Below the pieces are notes generated by a model, which worked only from the letters and a program-made list of their open reading frames with translations, was not told where the DNA came from and searched no databases. This document shows positions 49,132-58,421 of a stretch of DNA of 64,000 nucleotides, in pieces. The first letter of the stretch is position 1. Each line of letters starts with the position of its first letter. The position numbers were made by a program, and so were the translations under genes. Origin of the DNA: an uncultured Methylococcaceae bacterium (GTDB lineage: Bacteria > Pseudomonadota > Gammaproteobacteria > Methylococcales > Methylomonadaceae); NCBI GenBank assembly GCA_903917345.1, contig CAIXAE010000003.1, positions 62,001 through 126,000 on the forward strand, in the 5' to 3' direction.

Positions 49132-49339
49132 AATTGTTACCTAACACGTGGGAATTGTGAGGTAGCACCTCTAAAAGTGGCATGGTCATTAATGCTATGC
49201 GATATCACACAGATCAATTTTTATAGCAGAGTCTCGATAAATCAAGGTATCTTTTGGTTTTTGGGAGGTCACAAAAGCCAAGATCACCTGCGATTTTTTC
49301 TTGCGTTACCTCACAATTCCCACGTGTTAGGGCGCAATT
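49132..49339. repeat. BIME-like pair of 25-33 bp inverted repeats
   Basis: A 25-base segment beginning CCTAACACGTGGGAATTGTG (49140-49164) recurs as a perfect inverted copy at 49307-49331. The match extends to 33 bases with three mismatches (49132-49164 and 49307-49339). The spacer is 142 bases. Each arm can itself fold (TACCT with AGGTA, ACA with TGT), like a REP hairpin, so the whole resembles a bacterial interspersed mosaic element or a MITE. No transposase is present. The rest of the gap, 48981-49493, holds nothing else recognised. Confidence 0.85.
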
Positions 49340-49493
49340 TTAGAGGCTCATCTAGCTATTCTTAAAAGCGGGATGCGAGGTGATCAATGAATTGGCGCTT
49401 TACAGCCTTGATGCCTCGGTTTTATGATACTCGAAGACACTGCTGCAAATAGACTGCTTTATATGAGCTGTCTATTCATAGCCCTAATGATTT

Positions 49494-50462
49494 ATGACGA
49501 CGCCTACCATGAAAAGCCTTTACCCAGACATCACACCCTACCATACTTTTTTTCTTGAAACTGATAGTCAGCACTCCGTTTATGTCGAAGTGAGTGGTAA
49601 TCCAGACGGCATACCGGTGATCTTTTTGCACGGTGGGCCGTGTTCGGGCACTAAACCGCATCATCGTGGTTTTTTTAATCCCGAAAAATATCAGATTATT
49701 TTGTTTGATCAACGCGGGTGCGGTCAGTCCCTGCCTTTTGGCGAATTAGCCGATAATACGACGCAAGATTTGATCGATGATATGGAGCGCATTCGTCAGC
49801 AATTGAAAATAGAACAATGGCTAGTATTTGGGGGATCTTGGGGTGGGGCATTGGCTTTACTGTATGCGCAACAACATCCCGAAAAAGTCTCGGCTATGAT
49901 TATTCGCGCTGTCTTTTTAGCCAGACAAACTGATTTAGAATGGTTTGCTAAAGACGGAGCTAATAGAATCTATCCAGAGCGTTATCAGCACTTGGTAGGC
50001 AGTGCGCCACAAATCGATCCGGATAATATCGTCATCAGTTTATGGGCGGCATTAACGGGTAAAGATGAGGTGGCTAAACGCCGAGTGGCTAAAGAATGGA
50101 TGGCATGGGGCGGGCAAGTTGCGTTGGGTCATGCTTATCAAGAGGCTCCTCATGATGAACACATCACGGAGAAAATGGTAAAGCAAGTAGCTATGGAATT
50201 GCATTACGCCCTGAATACCTATTTTATACAGGACAATCAGATTTTAGATAACTGTGCACTGTTAACGGATATACCCACTATTATTATTCATGGTCGGCAG
50301 GATTTAACCTGTCCGATAGAAGCCGGGCAGCGTTTACATGAGGCCTTGCCGAAAGCAGAATATGTTATATTGCCGCATGCGGGACATATTGCCCAAGGCG
50401 AAGACATGATCGACGCCTTAGTAGCGGCAACGGACCAGTTTGCAGAACGCTTAATTAATTAA
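49494..50462 (+). CDS. pip: Prolyl iminopeptidase
   Basis: A 322-residue S33 alpha/beta hydrolase that removes N-terminal proline from peptides. HGGPCSGTKPHHRGFFNPE and FDQRGCGQS form the oxyanion region, the nucleophile Ser is in FGGSWGGALAL, the acid is in HGRQDLTCP and the His in HAGHIA. Transcribed with ubiX (12-base gap) and convergent with the pqq operon. Confidence 0.94.
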   Translation: MTTPTMKSLYPDITPYHTFFLETDSQHSVYVEVSGNPDGIPVIFLHGGPCSGTKPHHRGFFNPEKYQIILFDQRGCGQSLPFGELADNTTQDLIDDMERIRQQLKIEQWLVFGGSWGGALALLYAQQHPEKVSAMIIRAVFLARQTDLEWFAKDGANRIYPERYQHLVGSAPQIDPDNIVISLWAALTGKDEVAKRRVAKEWMAWGGQVALGHAYQEAPHDEHITEKMVKQVAMELHYALNTYFIQDNQILDNCALLTDIPTIIIHGRQDLTCPIEAGQRLHEALPKAEYVILPHAGHIAQGEDMIDALVAATDQFAERLIN

Positions 50463-50474
50463 CACGATAAAACA

Positions 50475-51050
50475 ATGACACAGAAAAAACGCTTAATTAT
50501 AGCGATGACCGGCGCAACAGGGGCTGTTTATGGCGTAAGGATGTTGCAGGTTTTAAAAGCACAACCCGAGTGGGAAACGCATTTAGTGATTTCTGATGCG
50601 GGGGTGGTTAATTTAAAACACGAAATGGATATGAAGCGGGCAGAACTGTTTAAGTTAGCGGATGTGACGCACGGTATTGATGATATTGCGGCCAGTATTT
50701 CGAGCGGCGGCTTTAAGACAGAAGGCATGATTATCGCCCCCTGTTCTATGAAGACGCTGTCTGCCGTAGCGCATGGTTTTGGTGATAACTTAATCTCACG
50801 CGGTGCGGATGTGGTGTTAAAAGAGCGTCGACGTTTAGTGATTATGCCCAGAGAAACACCATTAAATCTGGTGCATATCAGAAATATGGGTATTGTGACC
50901 GAAATGGGCGGTATTATGTTTCCACCCATGCCGGCTTTTTACAGTAAAACCGATTCTTTAACGGCGATGGTCAATGAAACCGTCGGCCGCGTATTGGATA
51001 TGTTCGGCGTTAATGTAGAAGGCCTATATACACCCTGGGAAGGCTTGTAA
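50475..51050 (+). CDS. ubiX: Flavin prenyltransferase UbiX
   Basis: A 191-residue enzyme that attaches dimethylallyl phosphate to FMN, making the prenyl-FMN cofactor of UbiD. Motifs are IAMTGATGAVYGVRML, IIAPCSMKTLSAVAHG, LISRGADVVLKERR and RETPLNLVHIRNM. It ends 2 bases before the stop of pqqE on the other strand. ubiD lies elsewhere in the window (25846). Confidence 0.96.
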   Translation: MTQKKRLIIAMTGATGAVYGVRMLQVLKAQPEWETHLVISDAGVVNLKHEMDMKRAELFKLADVTHGIDDIAASISSGGFKTEGMIIAPCSMKTLSAVAHGFGDNLISRGADVVLKERRRLVIMPRETPLNLVHIRNMGIVTEMGGIMFPPMPAFYSKTDSLTAMVNETVGRVLDMFGVNVEGLYTPWEGL

Positions 51051-51052
51051 GG

Positions 51053-52180
51053 TTAAGATAATAACTTAGAGTTCTTGCTGTTTCTAAAGACCAAGGGTTT
51101 TTCATTCTCAGCCAAAGTACTAGCGGCGGCTGAATCTATGGCTGCTTGTATAACACCGTGATGGGGTGACTTGCTACAGACTGGGTCAGTGTTATGCATA
51201 TCGCCGGTTAATAAATACGCTTGGCAATGACAACCGCCAAAGTCTTTATCTTTCTCATCGCAACTGCGGCAAGGTTCTTTCATCCATTCAGTGCCTCTAA
51301 AGAAATTAAAGGCTTTCGATTCATTCCAAATTTCTTCTATGCTGTAATCTTTTACGCTTGGGCAATGTAAACCCGGGAGTTCTCGTGCTGAATGGCAGGG
51401 TAAAGCCACGCCATCGGGTGCAATCGTTAAAAAGGTGGTGCCCCAGCCGTTCATACAGGCTTTAGGTCTGTCTTCATAAAAATCGGGGACGACGTAATAG
51501 ATCTTCATTTTACCGGCGACTTGCTCTTTAAAGGCTTGTGCAATGATCTCGGCTTTCTCAAACTGTGCTTTAGTGGGCAATAATTGATCGCGGTTGGTAT
51601 GTGCCCAGCCATAGTATTGCGTATTAGCCAGTTCTAAATAATCTGCACCTAATTCTTCTGCCATCGCTAATATCTCTGGCATTTGGTGGATATTCTCACG
51701 GTGGATTACCACACACAATACCATGGGGTAGCCGTGTTTTTTAACCAGATGCGCCACTTCTTTCTTATGATTAAAAGACGCGGTACCGGCAATATGGTCA
51801 TTCAATTCTTGGCTACTGGCTTGAATGCTGACTTGAATATGATCCAGCCCCGCCTCTTTTAAGGCGATGATTTTCTCTTCCGTTAAGCCATAGCCCGACG
51901 TGATTAAATTGGAGTAATAACCGAGTTCTCGGGCGTGTTTGACCAGTTCAGGTAGGTCTTGTCGGGTTAACGGTTCGCCGCCCGAAAAGCCGAGCTGTAC
52001 GGCACCCATTTTGCGTGCTTGAGTGAGGACGCGTTTCCAGTCGTCTGTGTCTAATTCATTTTGATACTTCGTGTAATCCAAAGGATTAGAGCAATACGGA
52101 CATTGCAATGGGCAGGCATACGTAAGCTCTGCTAATAACCAACGCGGAGGCGTGGGTTTAGTTTTGGTTAATCCAGCCAT
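51053..52180 (-). CDS. pqqE: PQQ biosynthesis radical SAM protein PqqE
   Basis: A 375-residue radical SAM/SPASM enzyme that forms the carbon-carbon bond between Glu and Tyr of PqqA. The SAM cluster motif is CPLQCPYC near residue 20. The SPASM cysteines follow from about residue 240 ([32 protein letters not shown]). Overlaps pqqD by 23 bases; it is the last gene of the cluster in this window. Confidence 0.97.
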   Translation of the reverse strand: MAGLTKTKPTPPRWLLAELTYACPLQCPYCSNPLDYTKYQNELDTDDWKRVLTQARKMGAVQLGFSGGEPLTRQDLPELVKHARELGYYSNLITSGYGLTEEKIIALKEAGLDHIQVSIQASSQELNDHIAGTASFNHKKEVAHLVKKHGYPMVLCVVIHRENIHQMPEILAMAEELGADYLELANTQYYGWAHTNRDQLLPTKAQFEKAEIIAQAFKEQVAGKMKIYYVVPDFYEDRPKACMNGWGTTFLTIAPDGVALPCHSARELPGLHCPSVKDYSIEEIWNESKAFNFFRGTEWMKEPCRSCDEKDKDFGGCHCQAYLLTGDMHNTDPVCSKSPHHGVIQAAIDSAAASTLAENEKPLVFRNSKNSKLLS

Positions 52181-52430
52181 TTTGCAGTGCGACCTCTAAA
52201 AAAGCGGTGATATCGTTAGTGAGTCCAGAGGTGCTGAAAGCGGCTTCTAAATCGCTGACGATTTGGGCGAGTGTACGTGTACCATCGCAAAGTTTTAAAA
52301 TCTCAGCTGAGCTTTGATTAAGCTCCACCATGCCTTCTGGATAAAGAATAACATTCTTTTGTTGGGCTTCTTCCCATTGCAAGCGGTGGGTACGGGAAAA
52401 TTGAATGGGTAATTCTGGATTTATACTCAT
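52158..52430 (-). CDS. pqqD: PqqA-binding chaperone PqqD
   Basis: A 90-residue RRE-type peptide chaperone that presents PqqA to PqqE. It has the family pattern [36 protein letters not shown]. Separate from pqqC and pqqE (in some organisms these are fused); it overlaps pqqE by 23 bases and follows pqqC by 32. Confidence 0.95.
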   Translation of the reverse strand: MSINPELPIQFSRTHRLQWEEAQQKNVILYPEGMVELNQSSAEILKLCDGTRTLAQIVSDLEAAFSTSGLTNDITAFLEVALQNGWINQN

Positions 52431-52462
52431 TATTAATACGGTGTTTATGGTTATAAAAGTGC

Positions 52463-53194
52463 TTATTGCTCAGTGTTAAAGTAAGGGGGCATCTCATTGA
52501 TATACGCCATATACATCGCATCAGCCATGCTCCACAATACATCGAGTTTGAATTTTAAAATATCGACCATGCGATTTTGTTGTTCACGGGTTTTATACCA
52601 ATCTAAGGTGATTTCTAAACCGTGTTCTACATCTCGACGTGCTTCAGTTAAGCGTTTGCGGAAGTAGTTATAACCTTCGATATCCACCCAAGGATAATGT
52701 TCTGGCCAATTATCCAAGCGTTGTTGATGGATCTTAGGGGCAAATAGTTCAGTGAGAGATGAGCTGGCTGCTTCATGCCATTCTGCGCGGCGGGCAAAGT
52801 TAACGTAAGCATCTACTGCAAAACGAACGCCTGGTAAAACGTGTTTTAAAGACGTGATGTCTTCACGCGTTAATCCGACAGCAATGCCTAATTGAATCCA
52901 CGCTTCGATGCCACCTGGATCACCTGGATGACCATCATGATCTAAGATACGTTGTATCCATTTAGCACGTGTTTCACGATCGGGGCAGTTCGCTAAGATG
53001 TTGGCATCTTTAATAGGAATGCACACTTGATAATAGAAGCGGTTAGCTACCCAGCCCTGTAATTGGGCTTTGGTGAGTTTACCTTCATTCATCAGGGTGT
53101 GGTACGGATGATGAATGTGGTAATACCGCTCCATGCCTCTGAGGGCGGCTTCAAATTCGGTTCTGGTCCATGCGGTAGTATCGTTAGTGCTCAT
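52463..53194 (-). CDS. pqqC: Pyrroloquinoline-quinone synthase PqqC
   Basis: A 243-residue cofactor-free oxidase that performs the final ring closure and eight-electron oxidation to PQQ. Signatures are YYHIHHPYH near residue 24, [33 protein letters not shown] and [13 protein letters not shown]. Length is normal. Lies 31 bases after pqqB. Confidence 0.96.
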   Translation of the reverse strand: MSTNDTTAWTRTEFEAALRGMERYYHIHHPYHTLMNEGKLTKAQLQGWVANRFYYQVCIPIKDANILANCPDRETRAKWIQRILDHDGHPGDPGGIEAWIQLGIAVGLTREDITSLKHVLPGVRFAVDAYVNFARRAEWHEAASSSLTELFAPKIHQQRLDNWPEHYPWVDIEGYNYFRKRLTEARRDVEHGLEITLDWYKTREQQNRMVDILKFKLDVLWSMADAMYMAYINEMPPYFNTEQ

Positions 53195-53225
53195 GGGGTA
53201 TCCAAGGTGTGTGTTTAGTTTATGA

Positions 53226-54137
53226 CTATAAGTCGATTTCCATGCCGTCGTAGGCCACTTCTATGCCTGCGGCATCTAGGGTTTTACGCTGCGCGGAATC
53301 ATCATCTAAAATAGGGTTGGTGTTATTGATGTGGATCAATATCTTGCGCGCTTTACTGACGCCATTCAGTACTTCTATCATGCCGCCTTCGCCTGATTGC
53401 GGTAAATGACCAATTTCGCGGGCTTTTTTCTGGCTGATGCCTTGGGTACACATTTCATCATCTGTCCAGAAAGTACCGTCCACTAATAAACAATCCACGG
53501 CTTGCATGGCATCCATCACATGCGGTTCTATCTCACCTAGGCCGGGTGAATAAAATACTTTTTTACCGGTAGAAATTTGTTCAATGATGACGCCTACATT
53601 ATCACCTTCATGCGGGTCATGGCGATGTGGTGAATACGGTGGCGCCTTGCTTTTTAAAGCTTGACTATAAATGCGTAAATCTTCAATGCCCGGAATGGTA
53701 AAACTACTGCCATCGACCGGAATAGGGTGATGATTGACGGTGCAATAGTGTGACAACATGGTGAATAATGGAAAACCGGTGGTTAAATCTTGTTTAACCA
53801 TCTCAGTGCAGTAAACATTAAGTGGTTTGCCTTCACGGAGCATTAGCATGCCGGTGGTGTGATCAATCTGGCTGTCTATTAAGAGTACCGCTTTAATGCC
53901 CGTATCTCTGATGCCTTCTTTCGGCTGAATCGCTGGAAAAGCTTCCAATTGCGCTCTGATATCAGGGGACGTGTTAAACAATAGCCAGTTTTTATTGTCC
54001 GTACTGACGGCAATGGATGATTGCGTACGGGCGGTTCCGGTCATTTGTTGATGACGAATACGGTGGCAATTATGGCAATTGCAGTTCCATTGTGGAAAAC
54101 CGCCGCCTGCGCCAGAACCAAGAACTCTAATTTTCAT
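53226..54137 (-). CDS. pqqB: PQQ biosynthesis protein PqqB
   Basis: A 303-residue metallo-beta-lactamase-fold protein, an iron hydroxylase acting on the cross-linked Glu-Tyr. It starts [21 protein letters not shown] (family hallmark), with metal-site residues in [16 protein letters not shown] and [13 protein letters not shown], and [13 protein letters not shown]. It follows the pqqA terminator by about 55 bases. Confidence 0.96.
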   Translation of the reverse strand: MKIRVLGSGAGGGFPQWNCNCHNCHRIRHQQMTGTARTQSSIAVSTDNKNWLLFNTSPDIRAQLEAFPAIQPKEGIRDTGIKAVLLIDSQIDHTTGMLMLREGKPLNVYCTEMVKQDLTTGFPLFTMLSHYCTVNHHPIPVDGSSFTIPGIEDLRIYSQALKSKAPPYSPHRHDPHEGDNVGVIIEQISTGKKVFYSPGLGEIEPHVMDAMQAVDCLLVDGTFWTDDEMCTQGISQKKAREIGHLPQSGEGGMIEVLNGVSKARKILIHINNTNPILDDDSAQRKTLDAAGIEVAYDGMEIDL

Positions 54138-54190
54138 AGTGTAAGCCTTAAAAGAAAGCCCGAATGATACGGTAATTACGAATTTCAGGC

Positions 54191-54220
54191 AAAAAAAAGG
54201 GATTCATAATGAACCCCTTT
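54191..54220 (-). terminator. Terminator hairpin between pqqA and pqqB
   Basis: On the minus strand AAAGGGGTTCAT and ATGAATCCCTTT form a ~12-bp stem with one wobble, running into a T tract of eight (54191-54198). A second small hairpin (CTAACG/CGTTAG, 54241-54255) lies between it and the pqqA stop. Partial termination here would make pqqA mRNA more abundant than pqqBCDE. Confidence 0.82.
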
Positions 54221-54265
54221 TCTTTCTACCCACAAAAACCCTAACGAAGCGTTAGGAAGATTTGA

Positions 54266-54340
54266 TTAACGGTTGTAGATGTACATTGTTACTTCGAAAC
54301 CAAAACGTAAATCAGTGTAGCTTGGTGTTTCCCATTTCAT
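54266..54340 (-). CDS. pqqA: PQQ precursor peptide PqqA
   Basis: A 24-residue peptide, too short for most gene callers: MKWETPSYTDLRFGFEVTMY followed by IYNR. It has the conserved E-x3-Y (Glu16, Tyr20), the two residues whose fusion becomes PQQ, in the family context RFGFEVTMYI. A strong ribosome site (GGAGG) lies 8 bases before the ATG. It leads pqqBCDE, from which it is separated by 128 bases and a terminator. Confidence 0.95.
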   Translation of the reverse strand: MKWETPSYTDLRFGFEVTMYIYNR

Positions 54341-54398
54341 TGTAAAACCTCCGGTATTATTAGAATGTTGTCTAGCTTGATCAAGTAAGCCACTTAAA

Positions 54399-54427
54399 AG
54401 TATACGATGATCTTTTTGTTTAAGCAA
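54399..54427 (-). promoter_or_regulatory. Probable pqqA promoter
   Basis: On the minus strand TTGCTT (54427-54422) and TATACT (54404-54399) are separated by 17 bases, a good sigma70 promoter. The transcript would begin near 54392, about 50 bases before the pqqA ATG. Confidence 0.65.
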
Positions 54428-54531
54428 CTGTTGACTTCGATTAAGAGGGATGTTTTTCTAGGCTAAAAAAGAGTATTATTCAAACTCTTTTAAAAATAAT
54501 AATGTACACGTAATATCTTTGAGGAGGAATG

Positions 54532-54738
54532 ATGGGTGGAGTGATTGTTTTATTGATAGTCATGGTGGTTATTGCCACGGCAGTATTTGCACCATTAGGC
54601 TATTTTATTTATAAATATACCAGTAAAAATACTAAACCTTTTGGTGAAACAGAAGTGCATGGCGATAGCCCTTCGTTAGTGAATGATTTGGCTGAAACAG
54701 CGATTCATTATGTTAAGACTAAGTTAGCTAAAAAATAA
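54532..54738 (+). CDS. Small single-pass membrane protein divergent from pqqA
   Basis: A 68-residue protein: one hydrophobic helix (about residues 3-27, VIVLLIVMVVIATAVFAPLG) then a hydrophilic tail ending VKTKLAKK. A near-perfect ribosome site (GAGGAGG) lies 4 bases before the ATG at 54532; the adjacent ATG at 54529 is too close to it. No family recognised. It faces away from pqqA, and a hairpin follows. Confidence 0.75.
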   Translation: MGGVIVLLIVMVVIATAVFAPLGYFIYKYTSKNTKPFGETEVHGDSPSLVNDLAETAIHYVKTKLAKK

Positions 54739-54750
54739 TGAAATTCTAGC

Positions 54751-54792
54751 GTTTATAAGTCAGCTAATCGACGGATTTTCTGACTTATAAAC
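54751..54792. terminator. 13-bp perfect hairpin between convergent genes
   Basis: GTTTATAAGTCAG (54751-54763) pairs with CTGACTTATAAAC (54780-54792). The right arm overlaps the moeB stop codon. It probably serves both convergent transcripts, although there is no strong T run. Confidence 0.6.
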
Positions 54793-55531
54793 CGCCGCAC
54801 GTAGGGCAGGTGATATTCTTTTTTAATCTCATCGTGCGCCATTCCATTGTTAAGCCATCTAATAATAACAATCTACCGGTTAACGGCTCGCCTGCTGAGA
54901 TAATCAGCTTGATCGCTTCTAAAGCCTGAATACTGCCAATGATGCCTGTAATCGGTGCAATAACTCCATTGGTGGAGCAGGTTTGTAATTCTTCTCCGTC
55001 ACTGCTGTAGAGACAGTTATAACAAGGACTGTTGTTTTTGCCGGGTGTAAATACCGATATTTGGCCTTCAAAGCGAATCGCTGCACCCGAGACTAAGGGT
55101 GTTTGATATTTAACACAGGCTTGATTGATCGCAAATCGAGTTGAGAAATTATCACTGCAATCTAAGACGATATCCGCTGCAAGCACTTCTGCTTCTAATG
55201 TCTCGCCCGTTAATCTTTCTTTAACAGCTTTAACTTCCACATCGGGATTTAAATTTTTCAATGTCTGTTGGGTTGAAAAAACTTTATCTAGCCCAACATC
55301 GGGGGTGTTGTGAGCAATCTGTCTTTGTAGATTGGATAGTTCTACTTCATCATTATCATAAATAGTGATACGGCCTATACCCGCCGCAGCCAGATACATG
55401 GCGGCCGGTGAGCCTAGGCCTCCGGCACCAACAATTAAAACATGCGCTGATAGCAGTTTTTGTTGGCCCTCAATATCGCATTGAGGCAGCATGATTTGTC
55501 GGCTATAGCGCAGCAGTTGGTTGTCGTTCAT
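54785..55531 (-). CDS. moeB: MoeB/ThiF family adenylyltransferase
   Basis: A 248-residue E1-like enzyme that adenylates the C-terminus of a sulfur-carrier protein (MoaD or ThiS). The ATP motif is VLIVGAGGLGSPAAMYLAAAG, followed by DNDEVELSNLQRQ, VLDCSDNFSTR and the zinc cysteines CYNC and CPTC. Its length matches E. coli MoeB (249). ThiF is an alternative, since no moa, moe or thi gene flanks it. I use the ATG at 55531 (MNDNQLLRYSRQI); the frame extends upstream through the groESL promoter, which is not plausible. Confidence 0.88.
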   Translation of the reverse strand: MNDNQLLRYSRQIMLPQCDIEGQQKLLSAHVLIVGAGGLGSPAAMYLAAAGIGRITIYDNDEVELSNLQRQIAHNTPDVGLDKVFSTQQTLKNLNPDVEVKAVKERLTGETLEAEVLAADIVLDCSDNFSTRFAINQACVKYQTPLVSGAAIRFEGQISVFTPGKNNSPCYNCLYSSDGEELQTCSTNGVIAPITGIIGSIQALEAIKLIISAGEPLTGRLLLLDGLTMEWRTMRLKKNITCPTCGGL

Positions 55532-55577
55532 GTGTCGTGTTATTGAGCTAATGAGAGTAGAGATAATGCCAAAGAAC

Positions 55578-55606
55578 TTGACAGTGTGCAAAAGTTCATT
55601 ATCATT
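55578..55606 (+). promoter_or_regulatory. groESL promoter
   Basis: TTGACA at 55578-55583 is followed by TATCAT at 55600-55605 (16-base spacer) or ATCATT at 55601-55606 (17-base spacer). A housekeeping-type promoter, with the CIRCE operator starting at the -10 element. Confidence 0.7.
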
Positions 55607-55631
55607 AGCACTCATTACAGGTGAGTGCTAA
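55605..55631. promoter_or_regulatory. CIRCE operator (HrcA site)
   Basis: TTAGCACTC, nine bases, then GAGTGCTAA: an exact match to the CIRCE consensus, placed 38 bases before groES. HrcA binding here represses groESL until heat stress. hrcA itself is not in the window. Confidence 0.95.
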
Positions 55632-55668
55632 TAAATAATTTTTGTTATTTTAATCTAAGGAGCTATAA

Positions 55669-55956
55669 ATGAGTATACGTCCGTTACACGATAGAGTCAT
55701 CGTTAAACGTTTTGAAGAAGAAACAACAACGCCAGGTGGTATCGTATTACCCGGTTCAGCTGCAGAAAAGCCTAGCCAAGGTAAAGTGATTGCCGTGGGT
55801 AATGGTAAACAACTTGATAATGGTACTGTGCGTACTTTAGAAGTTAAAGTAGGCGACACCGTATTATTTGGTAAATACGCAGGTAACGAAGTGAAAGTAG
55901 ATGGTGAAGACTTAATCGTTATGCGTGAAGAAGATATCTTAGGCGTTTTAGCTTAA
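55669..55956 (+). CDS. groES: Co-chaperonin GroES
   Basis: A 95-residue co-chaperonin that caps GroEL as a heptamer. It begins [18 protein letters not shown], with the mobile-loop segment [19 protein letters not shown], and ends in [13 protein letters not shown] good ribosome site (AAGGAG) precedes it. First gene of groES-groEL; groEL follows after 46 bases. Confidence 0.98.
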   Translation: MSIRPLHDRVIVKRFEEETTTPGGIVLPGSAAEKPSQGKVIAVGNGKQLDNGTVRTLEVKVGDTVLFGKYAGNEVKVDGEDLIVMREEDILGVLA

Positions 55957-55978
55957 TTCAAAAACTCTCCCAACTTAA

Positions 55979-57655
<1,677 letters not shown>

Positions 57656-57710
57656 TCATGTTTTTTTAAAGCTCGCGGATTTATTCTGCCGGCTTTAATT
57701 CTACTTTTGA

Positions 57711-57747
57711 AAAAGCCCCGACTATTGTTAAATAGTCGGGGCTTTTT
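57711..57747 (+). terminator. Intrinsic terminator after groEL
   Basis: AAAAGCCCCGACTATT and AATAGTCGGGGCTTTT form a perfect 16-bp stem followed by T residues, about 55 bases after the groEL stop. Confidence 0.95.
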
Positions 57748-57780
57748 TGTGTTTGTTTAGTTGAGTTTAGGTTTTTTGAT

Positions 57781-58383
57781 ATGAACAGTAATCTTCCAAT
57801 CCTTTATAGTTTTAGGCGTTGTCCTTATGCCATTAGAGCGAGAATGGCTGTTTTCTCTGCGGGCATTGCTGTAGAAGTTCGGGAGGTAGATTTAAAAAAT
57901 AAACCAGCGCATTTGTTAGCAATATCACCTAAGGGTACTGTCCCTGTTTTGCAATTAATTAATGGTGATGTACTTGAGGAAAGTTTAGTGATTATGAACT
58001 GGGCTTTAGCACAAGCCGATTCAGAGCATTGGTTAAACGCTACTGATGAAGTAGAAAATTTGATAAAGTGGAATGATGGTGAATTTAAATACTATTTGGA
58101 TCGCTATAAATATGCAGACCGTTATCCGGAATTTACACAAGTTTATTATCGTGACCAGGCTGGTGAGTTCTTATTAGTATTGGAAGAACGTTTAACGCGT
58201 AATCGGTATGTATGTGGTCAGCAAACATCAATAGCGGATGTGGCTATTTTTCCGTTTATACGGCAGTTTGCGAGCGTGGATAGGGAATGGTGGCAACACT
58301 CTCCGTTTCAGGCTGTGAACAACTGGTTGAAGAGTTTTATTGAGTCAGAACTGTTTGCTCTAGTGATGAAGCAACGAAGATAA
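57781..58383 (+). CDS. Glutathione S-transferase-like protein
   Basis: A 200-residue protein with an N-terminal thioredoxin-like domain (LYSFRRCPYAIRARMAV, SPKGTVPVLQL, LEESLVIMNW) and a helical C-terminal GST domain with QTSIADVAIFPFIRQF. The single Cys in RRCPYA resembles omega/YibF-like thiol transferases. The substrate is unknown. Monocistronic; a bidirectional hairpin follows. Confidence 0.85.
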   Translation: MNSNLPILYSFRRCPYAIRARMAVFSAGIAVEVREVDLKNKPAHLLAISPKGTVPVLQLINGDVLEESLVIMNWALAQADSEHWLNATDEVENLIKWNDGEFKYYLDRYKYADRYPEFTQVYYRDQAGEFLLVLEERLTRNRYVCGQQTSIADVAIFPFIRQFASVDREWWQHSPFQAVNNWLKSFIESELFALVMKQRR

Positions 58384-58414
58384 CCAAGGTACGCAATAAC
58401 GTACCTTGGTTTTA
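58382..58414. terminator. Bidirectional terminator between GST-like gene and lpd
   Basis: AACCAAGGTACG (58382-58393) and CGTACCTTGGTT (58400-58411) form a perfect 12-bp stem with a six-base loop, followed by TTT on the plus side. It overlaps the GST stop and lies 8 bases from the lpd stop, so it serves both convergent transcripts. Confidence 0.85.
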
Positions 58415-58421
58415 TGACTGA

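Noticed and set aside
49058-49183. 41-codon minus-strand frame crossing the left arm of the same element
   Set aside because: No ribosome site; coding appearance comes mostly from the repeat. Homologues outside repeats would be needed to accept it.
49177-49365. 62-codon frame on the plus strand across the inverted-repeat element
   Set aside because: It reads through one REP-like arm, has no ribosome site, and the same peptide (LPHNSHVLG) is encoded on the opposite strand by the other arm, which is what an inverted repeat produces by chance.
54374-54390. CTTGATCAAG near pqqA as an FNR site
   Set aside because: It is a ten-base palindrome without the four-base spacer required between FNR half-sites.
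55532-55615. N-terminal extension of the moeB-like gene
   Set aside because: It would place coding sequence over the groESL promoter and CIRCE; the ATG at 55531 matches family length.
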